The notes: generated from the letters alone by a model not told the origin. A stretch of 64,000 bases of DNA from JBKCUK01 sp046318415 (GCA_046318415.1 JBKCUK010000008.1:62001-126000), one strand, 5' to 3'. Counted from the first letter of the stretch, positions 24,537 to 33,848 are shown. Program-made: numbers and translations.

Positions 24537-26180
24537 ATGTCCGTTTCTAATCACCTGCGCGAACGTCTTGATTTCTTTGGTATCGATGAAAAGGTCTGTG
24601 ATGATCTTCACGAAGCTGGGGTCATCTTTGATAAGTATGGTGCGGAAGTTATTGAGAATTTCTACGTGCATCTGGGGAAGTACCCTGACTTGGTTGCAAA
24701 ATTTGGCGGTGCAGAGAATATGAGCCGCGTCAAAATCGCGCAGACGAACCACTGGAAAACGATGTTTGAAGCCAAGTTTGACGATGCTTACGAAAAAAAG
24801 GTTCTTGCCATTGGTACTGCTCATCAAAGAATTGGGCTTCAAACCCGTTGGTATCTGGGGGGATACGCCACCGCTTTATCATCGTTGGTGGATGTGGTGT
24901 TGAAGGAATATGGTCGTAAGCCAGACAAGGCCCGCGAAGTGCTGCAAGCCATGATCAAAGCTTCGCTGTTAGATATGGATCTGGCAATTACATCCTATGT
25001 GGATATTACACGAAACAGCGAGATCAAGTCAGCTATGCTGCGCATGTCAGACGCCCTAGAGGCATCCCTCCACAGCGCTGTTGCGCGGGTTATCAAACTA
25101 ACCCAGTCCGTGCGGGCCAATGCCGAGAGAATGGAAGCATCTATCGATCGTGTTTCTAAGCAAATGCAGATGGCGACCCAAGCAGCCGACCAAACTAAGG
25201 GTAATATTCAGGGCGTTGCGGCAGCTTCTGAGGAATTGCTTGGCTCTGTCAAGGAAATCAGCTCGCAAACCTCACGTTCATCCGATATTACGGCCTCGGC
25301 TGTCAAGCGGGCGCAAGGGGCTCGTGAGACCATTGATCAATTAGCGACTGTTGCCTCCCGCATTGGCGAGGTGGTGAAACTGATCAGCGATATCGCGAGT
25401 CAGACCAATTTGTTGGCGTTAAACGCTACGATTGAAGCGGCGCGCGCAGGTGAGGCCGGTAAGGGATTTGCCGTTGTTGCGGCCGAGGTAAAAAGTCTTG
25501 CCACCCAAACAGCAAAAGCGACGGAAGAAATCTCCAGCCAAGTGGCGGCAATCCAGTCTTCGACCGAAGGGGCTGTGCAAGCAATGGAAACCATCGGGGC
25601 GACCATTGACGATGTCAGTCAAATTTCAACCATCATTGCTGGCGCTGTGGAAGAACAAAATTCAGCAACCATGGAAATTTCGCGCAATATGCAGCAGGCG
25701 GCACAGGATTCGGCTGAAATTTCCAGTAATGTTGAGTTTGTATCAAGTGAGGTTGATGCCAGCATGAAATTGGCAGAAGAAGTCATGGCCATGAGTGAAG
25801 AGGTGGATGCCTCTATACAGATTCTCAAGGCCGATCTTACTAAAATCCTACGCACCTCGATGGCAGGTAACCGACGCGAAGGGGAGCGCTTTGCCATGGC
25901 ACTGACTGCCACGTTTGAGGTTCCCGGCGGTGGTTCATTGTCCATACGTATTCCTGAGGCATCGCTCTCAGGTGCAGTCTTTGAAACACAGGGCCAGACC
26001 CTTGCCGATGGCACGCGCGGGCGGCTCTCGATTTCAGGATTTTCAGATGGAATCGAGGCTGTCGTCATACGTCCCATCAGAGACGGTGTCTATGGTGTGA
26101 AGTTTATGTTGATTGATGAGTCAAGTGCGGAAAAGTGGGAAAAGTTTCTCGAGCACTATAAGACCCGTGCAGCCGCCTAG
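24537..26180 (+). CDS. Globin-coupled cytoplasmic chemoreceptor with C-terminal PilZ-like domain
   Basis: 547 residues without membrane segments, so a soluble sensor. Residues 1 to about 160 are a protoglobin (HemAT-like) domain; His96 in TAHQRIGLQTRWYLGGY fits the proximal haem ligand. The methyl-accepting signalling domain spans about 200-430, with the conserved hairpin tip around SDIASQTNLLALNATIEAAR. After about residue 445 comes a PilZ-like domain (RREGERFAMALTATF and PEASLSGAVFE), in which the c-di-GMP motifs RxxxR and (D/N)xSxxG are recognisable but degenerate. It would sense oxygen or another gas and signal through CheA/CheW. No che genes are in the window. Confidence 0.88.
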   Translation: MSVSNHLRERLDFFGIDEKVCDDLHEAGVIFDKYGAEVIENFYVHLGKYPDLVAKFGGAENMSRVKIAQTNHWKTMFEAKFDDAYEKKVLAIGTAHQRIGLQTRWYLGGYATALSSLVDVVLKEYGRKPDKAREVLQAMIKASLLDMDLAITSYVDITRNSEIKSAMLRMSDALEASLHSAVARVIKLTQSVRANAERMEASIDRVSKQMQMATQAADQTKGNIQGVAAASEELLGSVKEISSQTSRSSDITASAVKRAQGARETIDQLATVASRIGEVVKLISDIASQTNLLALNATIEAARAGEAGKGFAVVAAEVKSLATQTAKATEEISSQVAAIQSSTEGAVQAMETIGATIDDVSQISTIIAGAVEEQNSATMEISRNMQQAAQDSAEISSNVEFVSSEVDASMKLAEEVMAMSEEVDASIQILKADLTKILRTSMAGNRREGERFAMALTATFEVPGGGSLSIRIPEASLSGAVFETQGQTLADGTRGRLSISGFSDGIEAVVIRPIRDGVYGVKFMLIDESSAEKWEKFLEHYKTRAAA

Positions 26181-26632
26181 GTTGCAAAGCCCCCAAGGAT
26201 CCACCGTGCTGTAATCAGGGCTGGGGCAAAGGGAAGACGTGAGTCACCCTTTGCATGGGCAGGTGTTAAGCGCCAATAAATCAAGGCTAGAAGGCCTGAA
26301 AGGGCAAAAAACCAGGGAATCTGGTGGAACGTTAAGCCGCAGGATAACAAAAAGACGAGAAGAAGATCTCCTCCTCCAAGCACATTTGTTCCTTTAACGT
26401 GCCCCACGCTTTTTGCAAGAAGCCATAATGTGGCCGTCGTCAAACTGCATAGAAGGAGGCCTTCGAGGGAGAGGTTTTGCCAGTAGTAGCCCCCTAAACC
26501 AAGGCCGAGCAGAGTGAGAGCAGTGATGGGCAGAGTGTTTGTTCTCCAGTCGTGAATGAATAGCCAGACACAGGATAAGATGCTTAAGCCCAGGAAGAAG
26601 GGGCGCCAAAATTCAGTACCTTGCATCAACAA
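26177..26632 (-). CDS. Small prepilin peptidase (A24 family, CpaA/TadV type)
   Basis: A 151-residue, very hydrophobic protein with about five or six membrane helices. It has the two catalytic aspartates of the A24 aspartic peptidases: D27 in LFIHDWRTNTLP and the GxGD-type motif in NVLGGGDLLLVF. The N-terminal methylase domain of PilD/GspO is absent, as in Tad-system prepilin peptidases. It would cleave type IV-like prepilins at the inner membrane. It overlaps the end of the convergent chemoreceptor gene by 4 bp. No pilin gene is adjacent; the TPR-secretin at 7.4 kb may belong to the same system. Confidence 0.8.
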   Translation of the reverse strand: MLMQGTEFWRPFFLGLSILSCVWLFIHDWRTNTLPITALTLLGLGLGGYYWQNLSLEGLLLCSLTTATLWLLAKSVGHVKGTNVLGGGDLLLVFLLSCGLTFHQIPWFFALSGLLALIYWRLTPAHAKGDSRLPFAPALITARWILGGFAT

Positions 26633-26756
26633 AGTCGAATTTCTCCTTTTTTGGCTCTAAATTTAACTCGCCCATGGAGTGAAAGATATCATTTTCGGGT
26701 ATAGAAACGACATATTTGGGGTCGCGTCGTGTTTGAGAAACGGCAGATGTTCAGAA

Positions 26757-27073
26757 TTAATTGTCATTTGATACGCACCCAAATACTTGATGGTCACGGC
26801 TAATCTGGGAAAATCCATGGAGCCCCTTTAAAGGTTCCGCATGATCTTGATCAATAGTATGGGGAAAATATCTCGAGTAAGGTTTGCACACCTTCTCCAG
26901 AGTCTCATCATTTATTGCAACAACGAGATATTGCAGATTCAGTTGAAACTTATGGTCACTGTCGGCCGTAAGAAAAAGGGGCGTCGCCCAATAACGCTCA
27001 GTTAGACGATGGGCTTGATCACCCCTCTTTTGATAACTGCCGAGAAAATGATGTTTAGCAAAAAAAAACTCAT
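26757..27073 (-). pseudogene. Possible small gene with a frameshift in a T9 tract next to its start
   Basis: On the minus strand a frame of about 100 codons is open from the homopolymer down to TAA at 26757-26759 (internal peptide RYWATPLFLTADSDHKFQ), but it has no usable start in frame. An ATG at 27071-27073 is followed by a run of nine T (A9 at 27060-27068 on the plus strand). With ten T, the ATG would join the long frame and give a protein of about 105 residues. It may be a decayed gene, a sequencing error in the tract, or a gene that depends on slippage. No family is recognised. The rest of the gap from 26633 to 27204 is A/T-rich, with a CATAAAAAAATTTTTTATG palindrome. Confidence 0.3.
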
Positions 27074-27204
27074 AAAAAAAATTTTTTATGGTTTTAAAAA
27101 ATCGACTTTTACAAGGAGAGAATTTTTAACTCAATCTTAACATACACATTAGTAATGTGTTCATAATTAATTGTCCTTATCAAATCTTTCAGATTTGTTC
27201 TTTG

Positions 27205-28887
27205 ATGGAGGTTGTCGTTCTTTTTAAGCGTAGTCCCGGAAAAAACGCGTTTTTTCCTGATCAGTTTATTGAGACACATGCAGCGCTGGTCCTCGATCAC
27301 AGCGGGAAAATAGTCCACTTCAATAAGAAATTCGAGACCCAATTCAAGGGGCAATGTGCAGATATTGTAGGTCATCCTTACAAAGACTTTCTTTTGCGTC
27401 TTAGTGTCGAGCAAAAGGATATTGCACAAATTGAACACGCATTGGCCCAGGGCTCTTCCTTTACATTCAATCAAGAATTAAAGCTTGACGCTGATGTTCA
27501 TTCCTTTCAAGCGGCCTATAACCCTATTATTGATGGGAATAATTCAAAGTTAATATTGGTTTTATTGAGTGAGAATTTGAAGAATTCTTCTTAAGAGTCC
27601 CACTTGTTGTCTGAATTGAATGCCATTGAGAGATCCCTTGCGGTTATTAAATTTGATCTCAATGGGATTATCCTTGATGCAAACCCTAATTTTTTAAGTT
27701 TGATGGGGTATAGTCTTGAAGAGATCCGGGGAAAGCATCACAAAATATTTGTCAGTCCTGAAGAATCCCAATCCCAAAATTATCGCAAATTCTGGGAAAA
27801 GCTAAACCGAGGTGAATTCGATCTGGGCGAGTTCAAGCGCTACAAAAAAGGCGGGCAACAAGTATGGCTAGAGGCCGGGTACTGTCCTTTGCTTGACGAT
27901 AAAGGTAAACCTTATCAGATGGTAAAATACGCCTTTGACGTCACAAAGAAGAAAATGCAAACTGCGGATTTCGAGGGGCAAATCAATGCAATCAGCCGCT
28001 CCCGCGCGCTTATACAATTTGATCTAAAGGGGAATATCGTTACTGCAAACCAGGTCTTTCTTACGCTCATGGGGTATAAACCTGATGAAGTGGTGGGAAA
28101 ACATCACAGCATGTTCGTGCCCCGAGAAGAGGCGTAGTCACAAGCGTATGCAGAGTTTTGGAATAAATTATCCGCAGGTGAATATCTCTCCAGCGTTTTT
28201 CGGCGTGTAACCAAAGACGGAAGAAATGTGTGGTTGCGGGCGACCTATAACCCCATTTTTGACCCAAATGGAGTTCCAGTAAAGGTTGTGAAGTTAGCCT
28301 CTGACGTCACCGAGATGATTAGCTTAACGCAAAAAGCGGATGAAAATATTAATGATGTCTCAAAGACGGCGGTCCTGTTGTCAGAGGCCATCTATGAGGT
28401 CAGAAATTATATGGACTTATCTCGAAGCTCTACCGATGAAATTGTCAAAAAGACAGACATCTCGGGTGAAGCAACAGAGCAGCTGGTTGGCTCGATGAAA
28501 GCAATGGAGCGAATCCTTGAGTTTATTCGTGAAATTGCGGGTCAAGTGAACCTTTTGGCCTTAAATGCGACAATCGAGGCCGCACGCGCTGGCGAGCTAG
28601 GAAAAAGCTTCGCCGTTGTGGCTTCAGAGATTAAAGCCCTTGCCCGACAAACCTCCCAAGCCACTGACGAGATATCAAAAGAGATCGGCACCATTCAAGA
28701 CGTGACAACCCGTGTGGCAGAAGGCGTGCAGGGCGTCGTTCATACGGCAGATCTTGTCAAGGAATATGTCGATAAAGTTGCGCTGGCCGTGCAAAATCAG
28801 ACGGAAATGACCCAAGAGATTTCTCGTAAAGCTGGGGTCACTTCCGACGCGGTTCACAAAGTGGCCAAACGCGTCAAATCAAGCTAG
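27205..28887 (+). pseudogene. PAS-type soluble chemoreceptor interrupted by two in-frame stops
   Basis: One continuous frame of 561 codons encodes a degenerate N-terminal PAS segment, two full PAS/PAC repeats (FDLNGIILDANPNFLSLMGY and FDLKGNIVTANQVFLTLMGY) and a methyl-accepting signalling domain (REIAGQVNLLALNATIEAAR). It is broken by TAA at 27592-27594 and TAG at 28135-28137 without any frame change. The tandem gene at 29085 is an intact paralog of the same architecture; the TAG falls where that paralog reads EEARTAEY. The three open pieces lack good ribosome binding sites, so separate expression is unlikely. The start is taken as ATG 27205. This is probably a recently inactivated duplicate; stop readthrough is the alternative. 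Confidence 0.8.
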
Positions 28888-29084
28888 GTTTATGTGCGCC
28901 TAGTGCGCTCAATTGGACTCAGATGTTGAGTCTGCCAAAGAGGCTGTGCACATCCTGAGAGCCTTTCTTGTATGTTTATTGCCATGGTTTAGCGTTTTTA
29001 ACTATTGGTTTATCTATTTCGTCTAAATTACCTCTTGGATATTCGATTATGTCTTCACAAAGTAAAGCATGAGGTTGAATCAAA

Positions 29085-30758
29085 ATGTTTTTTGGTAAGA
29101 GTGGTTCGAATGAATCTAAAAAAAAGTCTCCGCTTTTGCTGTCCCACCCCATGTTTGAGCTCACCTCGACAGGCATCATCCAGGCTGCCAACCCTAAGGC
29201 GCTGCAGATATTCAACTGTCCATCAAGTGGATGTGAAGGGCAAAAGTTTTTCCAATGGTTGTCCGTCATGTGTCCCGAGGGACAGTTTGATGTGGTTGAT
29301 TTTTCAACCCTTTCACCGGGTGAAAGCCGAGAGGTCGTGTACGGCCTGAAGATTGATGCTTCAGACCTGAAAATTAGGGCTTCCTTCAATCCCTATTTTG
29401 ACGAGTCTGGGAAATGCACATCTGTTTTGGTGGTGCTTGAGGATCTTAGCGCGGAATCCCATGCCCAAAAAGCCCTTCATACCCTCAATCAGGCCATTGA
29501 TCATGCGGTTGCAAGGATCGAATTCACCCCCATGGGTGTCATTTTAGATGCCAACTCTGCCTTCCTACAAGCCATGGGCTATACCCTTGAGGAGGTTAAA
29601 GGCCAACATCATCGCATCTTCATGGATCCAGAAGAAGCACGCACCGCGGAATACCAAGACTTTTGGGTCAAACTGGGCCGCGGTGCCATCAAAGGTGGTG
29701 AATTTCGACGCTTTGCAAAAGGTAGTAGGGAAGTATGGATTCAGGCTACCTACGCGCCGGTCTATGACGAGGGTGGGCGTTTAGTTAAGATCGTTAAGTT
29801 TGCCATGGATGTAACGGCGCAAAGGGCGGAGAGAGCAGCCTACCACGCCCTCGTTGAATCGATCACGCGCACCCAGGCTGTCATCCATTTTAAGCCGGAT
29901 GGCACGATCCTGGATGCTAATGAGAACTTTTTGAATTTTATGGGCTATCGCTTGGATGAAATTCAGGGGCAGCATCATCGTATGTTCATGCCGCCAGAAG
30001 ATGTTGATACACCCGAGTACAGGGCTTTGTGGCAGGACTTGGCTGCGGGCAAGTTTTTGTCACGCGTTTTCAGGCGGCGGACAAAAAATGGTAAAATCGT
30101 CTGGATTCAAGCCGCCTACAATCCTGTTTTGAATGATAGAGGCGAAGTTGTGCGGGTGGTCAAATGCGCCAGTGACCTGACCGATATTATTGAAATGACT
30201 GAAAGCACCAATAAAAATGTCAAGGGCATGGCGGATGCAGCATCGCTGTTGGGGGATGCCATTACAAAAGTCAATTCCTATATGGATATGTCGCGACAAT
30301 CCACTGAAGAAATCGTTGCGCGCACCACTGTTTCAGGTAAGGCCACCGATGATTTGGTGCAGTCCATGAAATCCATGGAGCGGGTTCTTGAATTCATTCG
30401 TGAGATTGCCGAGCAAGTGAATCTTTTGGCGCTCAATGCCACTATTGAAGCGGCGCGTGCAGGGGATCAAGGGCGTAGCTTTGCAGTCGTGGCCTCAGAA
30501 ATCAAGAACTTAGCAAAGCAGACCTCAAACGCCACCGATGAAATCTCAAAAGAGATCTCAACCATTCAAACCATAAGCAATCAGGTGGCGCAGGGTGTGC
30601 AAGACATTATTCAGACCTCGGATCAGGTGAAGCAGTATGTGAACCATGTTGCCGAGGCACTGAAAGATCAGCTATCCATCACCAGGGACATCAGTCAAAA
30701 GGTGACCAGCACATCCCAAGCAGTTGAAGAGGTGGTGCGTAAAGTACGCCAGGGCTAA
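29085..30758 (+). CDS. Soluble PAS-PAS chemoreceptor (methyl-accepting protein)
   Basis: 557 residues without transmembrane segments. After an N-terminal PAS-like region there are two strongly similar PAS/PAC domains (starting near FTPMGVILDANSAFLQAMGY and FKPDGTILDANENFLNFMGY, each followed by a G-Q-H-H-R-x-F motif). A methyl-accepting signalling domain follows, with the conserved tip REIAEQVNLLALNATIEAAR. PAS domains of this type often bind haem, flavin or small molecules; the ligand cannot be inferred. The protein would form cytoplasmic receptor arrays with CheA/CheW. It is tandem with the broken paralog upstream. The ribosome binding site before ATG 29085 is weak. Confidence 0.9.
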   Translation: MFFGKSGSNESKKKSPLLLSHPMFELTSTGIIQAANPKALQIFNCPSSGCEGQKFFQWLSVMCPEGQFDVVDFSTLSPGESREVVYGLKIDASDLKIRASFNPYFDESGKCTSVLVVLEDLSAESHAQKALHTLNQAIDHAVARIEFTPMGVILDANSAFLQAMGYTLEEVKGQHHRIFMDPEEARTAEYQDFWVKLGRGAIKGGEFRRFAKGSREVWIQATYAPVYDEGGRLVKIVKFAMDVTAQRAERAAYHALVESITRTQAVIHFKPDGTILDANENFLNFMGYRLDEIQGQHHRMFMPPEDVDTPEYRALWQDLAAGKFLSRVFRRRTKNGKIVWIQAAYNPVLNDRGEVVRVVKCASDLTDIIEMTESTNKNVKGMADAASLLGDAITKVNSYMDMSRQSTEEIVARTTVSGKATDDLVQSMKSMERVLEFIREIAEQVNLLALNATIEAARAGDQGRSFAVVASEIKNLAKQTSNATDEISKEISTIQTISNQVAQGVQDIIQTSDQVKQYVNHVAEALKDQLSITRDISQKVTSTSQAVEEVVRKVRQG

Positions 30759-30885
30759 GCCAAATTACACATGGCTCAATAGGGTGTTGCGACCATCATA
30801 GCGGCGACATCATGTTGGTTGAAGATAGGGATGCATGGGCTGAACATGGGCATGGAGCCAAAAGAGTAATAAAGGCTTTGACGAC

Positions 30886-31845
30886 TTAGGGCAGGCTGGA
30901 GAGAAGATTGACATCTGCGCTTAGAAAACGCTCTTTATGAATTTTACCTTTAGCGCAGCTATCCGCGCCTTTTGCTAAAGCTTGCTCGGCAATGTTTTTG
31001 GCTTGTGAGCTAAATTCATTCGGCTCCAGAATTTCCTGGCCCCGCAGGATCATATTAATGAGAGCCGGTTTACCATCACTTGCCTCAAGCTTGCCGCAAA
31101 AATACCGCAAGGTATCAAGATCATGAATAAATGCATCAATTGGCCAGCCGTCGTAAAGAAAGGCTTCTCGATAAGCGTGGGATACTTCTTCAAGAACAAT
31201 CACAAGATCCAAATCAGATGTACTTGTTCCTCGACCCTCTGAAACTGATCCTGCCCAGAATACGGCTTTAGAATCCACGTAGCGTTCTTTGATAAGTTTT
31301 TGGATGGTTTCTAATGGCTCATTTCTTGAGGATAAATCCTTTAACATCCACACCTCTTTAGTATCTTTCTGTTCTGAAACCATTTTGAAGCCTGCTTTTT
31401 CGTAGCATTTAATAGCTGCAATATTGCTTGAATCTGGGTCGGTGAAAATATGACTGTACTGATTGCCGTGTAATTTAAGGAATTCTAAAATTGCTTTTGA
31501 GCCTAACCCTTGTTGCAAGGCCGATTCTTCGCCAATAAAAATATCAAATGCCCCCATATTTGCTGGAAGGCCTGAGAGTGTCTTACTTCTAGGAAAATCA
31601 TATGCGTTATAAACCTGGATGTATCCAATAGGATTTTGATTATTGTGTATAATGAAACCTTGAATAGGTCTCTGCTGCCCATCCACGAGCTTACAGCCCT
31701 TAACATAGGAGCTATATTTTTCTTTCACCAAATCCATTGTATACGTCACATCCTGATCCCACCATTTTTTGACGTAGCTAGCCTCCAGCCACTTTAGCAG
31801 TAGCTGAAAATGTGATTAATGTAGTGGCTCGAAAGTGATAGTCAT
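30886..31845 (-). pseudogene. GNAT acetyltransferase-nucleotidyltransferase fusion, interrupted by TAA at codon 10
   Basis: The N-terminal part is an AAC(6')-like GNAT domain (LLLKWLEASYVKKWWDQDV, then LVKEKYSSYVKGCKLV and a QGLGSKAILEFL acetyl-CoA motif). From about residue 180 there is a nucleotidyltransferase core with GSxSEGRGTSTSDLDLVIV, the G-S-x-x-x-x-x-S-D-x-D metal-binding motif. AAC(6') and nucleotidyltransferases both include aminoglycoside-modifying enzymes. The natural start is ATG 31843-31845, but codon 10 is TAA (31816-31818). An internal ATG at 31747-31749 could express a 287-residue product lacking the first 32 residues, without an obvious ribosome binding site. It follows the CPT-like gene by three bases. 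Confidence 0.75.
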
Positions 31846-31848
31846 AAT

Positions 31849-32426
31849 CTACTCCTGCTTTGCGAGTGTCTGGAAGGCTCCCGGCGCAGGAGTATCATCT
31901 ACGAGCTTCAGTATCAGGCGGGCAGCTTCAAAAGGAGAGATAGCAGTTGTATCCACCTTAAAATCATATAAATTTAAAACGCCTTGATGTACTCTATCGA
32001 TCTGATGCACCGATCCCGTCTTAAAACTTCGCGTTCTTGCATAACTTTTAAATCGCAAAAAACGCCAATTTAATAAACTGTGTGATCCTTTAAATGCTTC
32101 GTATACGCTTTTAAGGCCTCTTCATCAAATAACACTTCGTCGATAATGAGGTTATTTCCACGGTCTGCTAGCATTTCAGCAAATTGCGGCATAACGCTAA
32201 ATAGCTTCCCGCCTTCTGACGCTGATTCGACATGCATTGTGGGGCCGCGCTCATTTTGCCCTGGAGTAAATTTTAAGTATGGCTCTTGTCTTCCGAAGGG
32301 AATCATATCAATGAATGTATCAACGCCGAAACTTAAGCAAAGCTCTGGGCTTTCATGCCCTATAGCCTTTGCGATGGAAGTCTTTCCGCTAGAACCACAT
32401 CCGTTTAAGAAAATAATTTTACTCAT
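31849..32426 (-). pseudogene. Chloramphenicol phosphotransferase-like protein, broken
   Basis: The intact 118-residue N-terminal part has a P-loop (FLNGCGSSGKTSIAKAI) followed by SFGVDTFIDMIPFG and IIDEVLFDEEAL, as in the CPT family, which phosphorylates chloramphenicol in Streptomyces. It stops at TAA (32070-32072) after DHTVY. Beyond that the same frame continues with IGVFCDLKVMQEREVLRRDR, and then a short out-of-frame deletion near 32008-32016 shifts the family-like C-terminus (QIDRVHQGVLN, YDFKVDTT) into another frame, ending at TAG 31849. There are therefore two independent lesions. Its ATG overlaps the MarR stop (ATGA), so it was co-translated with the regulator. Confidence 0.75.
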
Positions 32427-32890
32427 GCTGCGTCCGCGATTTGTTGTTGTAAAATGCCGCGCAAATGCTCATCAAAGCCTTTCTTATTTTCCCCTAAACT
32501 CTTGAAAAAGGATTCTTCGGCTTTGAGTAAATCCTTTGCGGTACCTTGGATTTTAGCGCTACCTGCATCTGTTAATTCTGAAAATTTAGAGCGCTCATCT
32601 CCTTCTTTTTGGGAACGCTTCAAAAGCCCTCTTTTTTCCAGGGCACGCAACACCTGAGACGTCATGGTCACATCAAAGCTCAAAAACTTGGCGAGGTCAT
32701 TTTGCGATACATCCGCCCCATCTTTTTTCAAAAACCCCAATGTCATCAAAAGCATAAACTGAACGTGTGTAAGATCATGAGGTAAAAGCGTACTTTCAAT
32801 CTTGCGCTTCCAGGCAAAATAAGTAGAATAAAGCAAGAAGCCTGACACTTCGTTCATGTTAATCCATTTTGTTTTTGATGACTTTTTCAT
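32423..32890 (-). CDS. MarR-family transcriptional regulator
   Basis: 155-residue winged-helix repressor. It has the helical dimerisation N-terminus, the DNA-binding region DVSQNDLAKFLSFDVTMTSQVLRALEKRG read in two parts around residues 60-90, and the wing (KEGDERSKFSELTDAG) with the D-x-R motif typical of MarR proteins. It heads the minus-strand set CPT-like and GNAT-nucleotidyltransferase (ATGA overlap). It is divergent from the long SDR/ABC operon, so it plausibly represses both directions from the shared 200-bp region. Ligands of MarR proteins are usually phenolic or antibiotic-like compounds; none can be named here. Confidence 0.9.
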   Translation of the reverse strand: MKKSSKTKWINMNEVSGFLLYSTYFAWKRKIESTLLPHDLTHVQFMLLMTLGFLKKDGADVSQNDLAKFLSFDVTMTSQVLRALEKRGLLKRSQKEGDERSKFSELTDAGSAKIQGTAKDLLKAEESFFKSLGENKKGFDEHLRGILQQQIADAA

Positions 32891-32983
32891 ATGAATACTC
32901 TCCGATTAATTGCTTGATGCATATTGTGGGTTGATAGTGACTCTGTGCTGATAGATGTAAATGATCTCCTTTAAACAATTATT

Positions 32984-33030
32984 TTGCACGAAACATACTG
33001 TATGCGCACAGAATATATTTGCACAAAACA
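32984..33030 (+). promoter_or_regulatory. Direct repeat in the MarR/SDR divergent promoter region
   Basis: Two copies of the 12-mer TTGCACRAAACA (32984-32995 and 33019-33030, one mismatch) are spaced 35 bp apart between the divergent MarR gene and the SDR start at 33093. They may be regulator-binding sites, but direct repeats are not typical of MarR, which favours palindromes. Weak evidence. Confidence 0.25.
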
Positions 33031-33092
33031 CCAAAGCATATCAAAGTAAAGCTGCGGACAAGGGGCAAGAAATAATTTTGGAATTGAGTAAA

Positions 33093-33848
33093 ATGACGAC
33101 ACTTTTTGATTTGCATGGGAAAACAGCCATTATCACCGGGGCTTCTAGTGGCCTTGGGGAACAATTTGCCCGTTGCCTATCTGGTGCAGGCGCACGTGTG
33201 ATCTTGGCTGCTCGCAGGCTTGATAAGTTGTGCGACTTAGCTGCTGGGCTTAATAACGCTAGAGCTATCCAGATGGATGTGTCAGACAAACAATCCGTAA
33301 ATAGTTGCTTTGCTGAGTTAGAGCAAGATGGCGAGAAGATAGACATATGCGTTAATAACGCTGGGATTGCTATTCTTACTCCTATTTTTGCAGAAGATGA
33401 TAACGATAATTTTGAATCGATTATTCAAACGAACCTGATGGGCGTGTGGTACGTTACTAAGGCAGTGGCAAACCACATGAAAAACCATGGTATTCATGGG
33501 TCGATTATTAATATTGCCAGCATAAACGGAGATGCTTTTCCTGCAAAATGCGGCGCTGCCTATAGTGTTAGCAAATCAGCGGTAATTCATTTAACAAAAA
33601 CTTTAGTGGGTGAGTTATCGCCCCATAAAATAAGGATCAATTGTATTTCACCAGGTTGGATTAGGACACCTATGAATGGACCTGACTTAGAGCAAATAAT
33701 TCCCCTGATCCCTTATGGAGATATTGCTGAACCAAGTGATCTTGATGGATTGATACTATGTCTTGCATCCAACAACGCCTCTAAATATGTTACAGGCGTA
33801 TGCCTAACTATAGATGGTGGCATGTCATGGGGAGGTAAATCGTGGTGA
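33093..33848 (+). CDS. Short-chain dehydrogenase/reductase, first gene of the island operon
   Basis: 251-residue NAD(P)-dependent oxidoreductase of the classical SDR family. It has the TGASSGLG cofactor motif (about residues 15-22), NNAG at about 88-91, catalytic Ser in INIASINGD, the YSVSK active-site motif (Y and K) and a C-terminal GVCLTIDGGMSWGG typical of FabG-like proteins. The frame is open upstream from ATG 32961, but ATG 33093 (GGAATTGAG upstream) gives a normal SDR N-terminus. The substrate is unknown. It overlaps the exporter gene by 7 bp. Confidence 0.88.
   Translation: MTTLFDLHGKTAIITGASSGLGEQFARCLSGAGARVILAARRLDKLCDLAAGLNNARAIQMDVSDKQSVNSCFAELEQDGEKIDICVNNAGIAILTPIFAEDDNDNFESIIQTNLMGVWYVTKAVANHMKNHGIHGSIINIASINGDAFPAKCGAAYSVSKSAVIHLTKTLVGELSPHKIRINCISPGWIRTPMNGPDLEQIIPLIPYGDIAEPSDLDGLILCLASNNASKYVTGVCLTIDGGMSWGGKSW

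Noticed and set aside
32961..33092. N-terminal extension of the SDR from ATG 32961.
   Set aside because: The extra 44 residues lack SDR homology and cover the promoter region; ATG 33093 gives the standard N-terminus.
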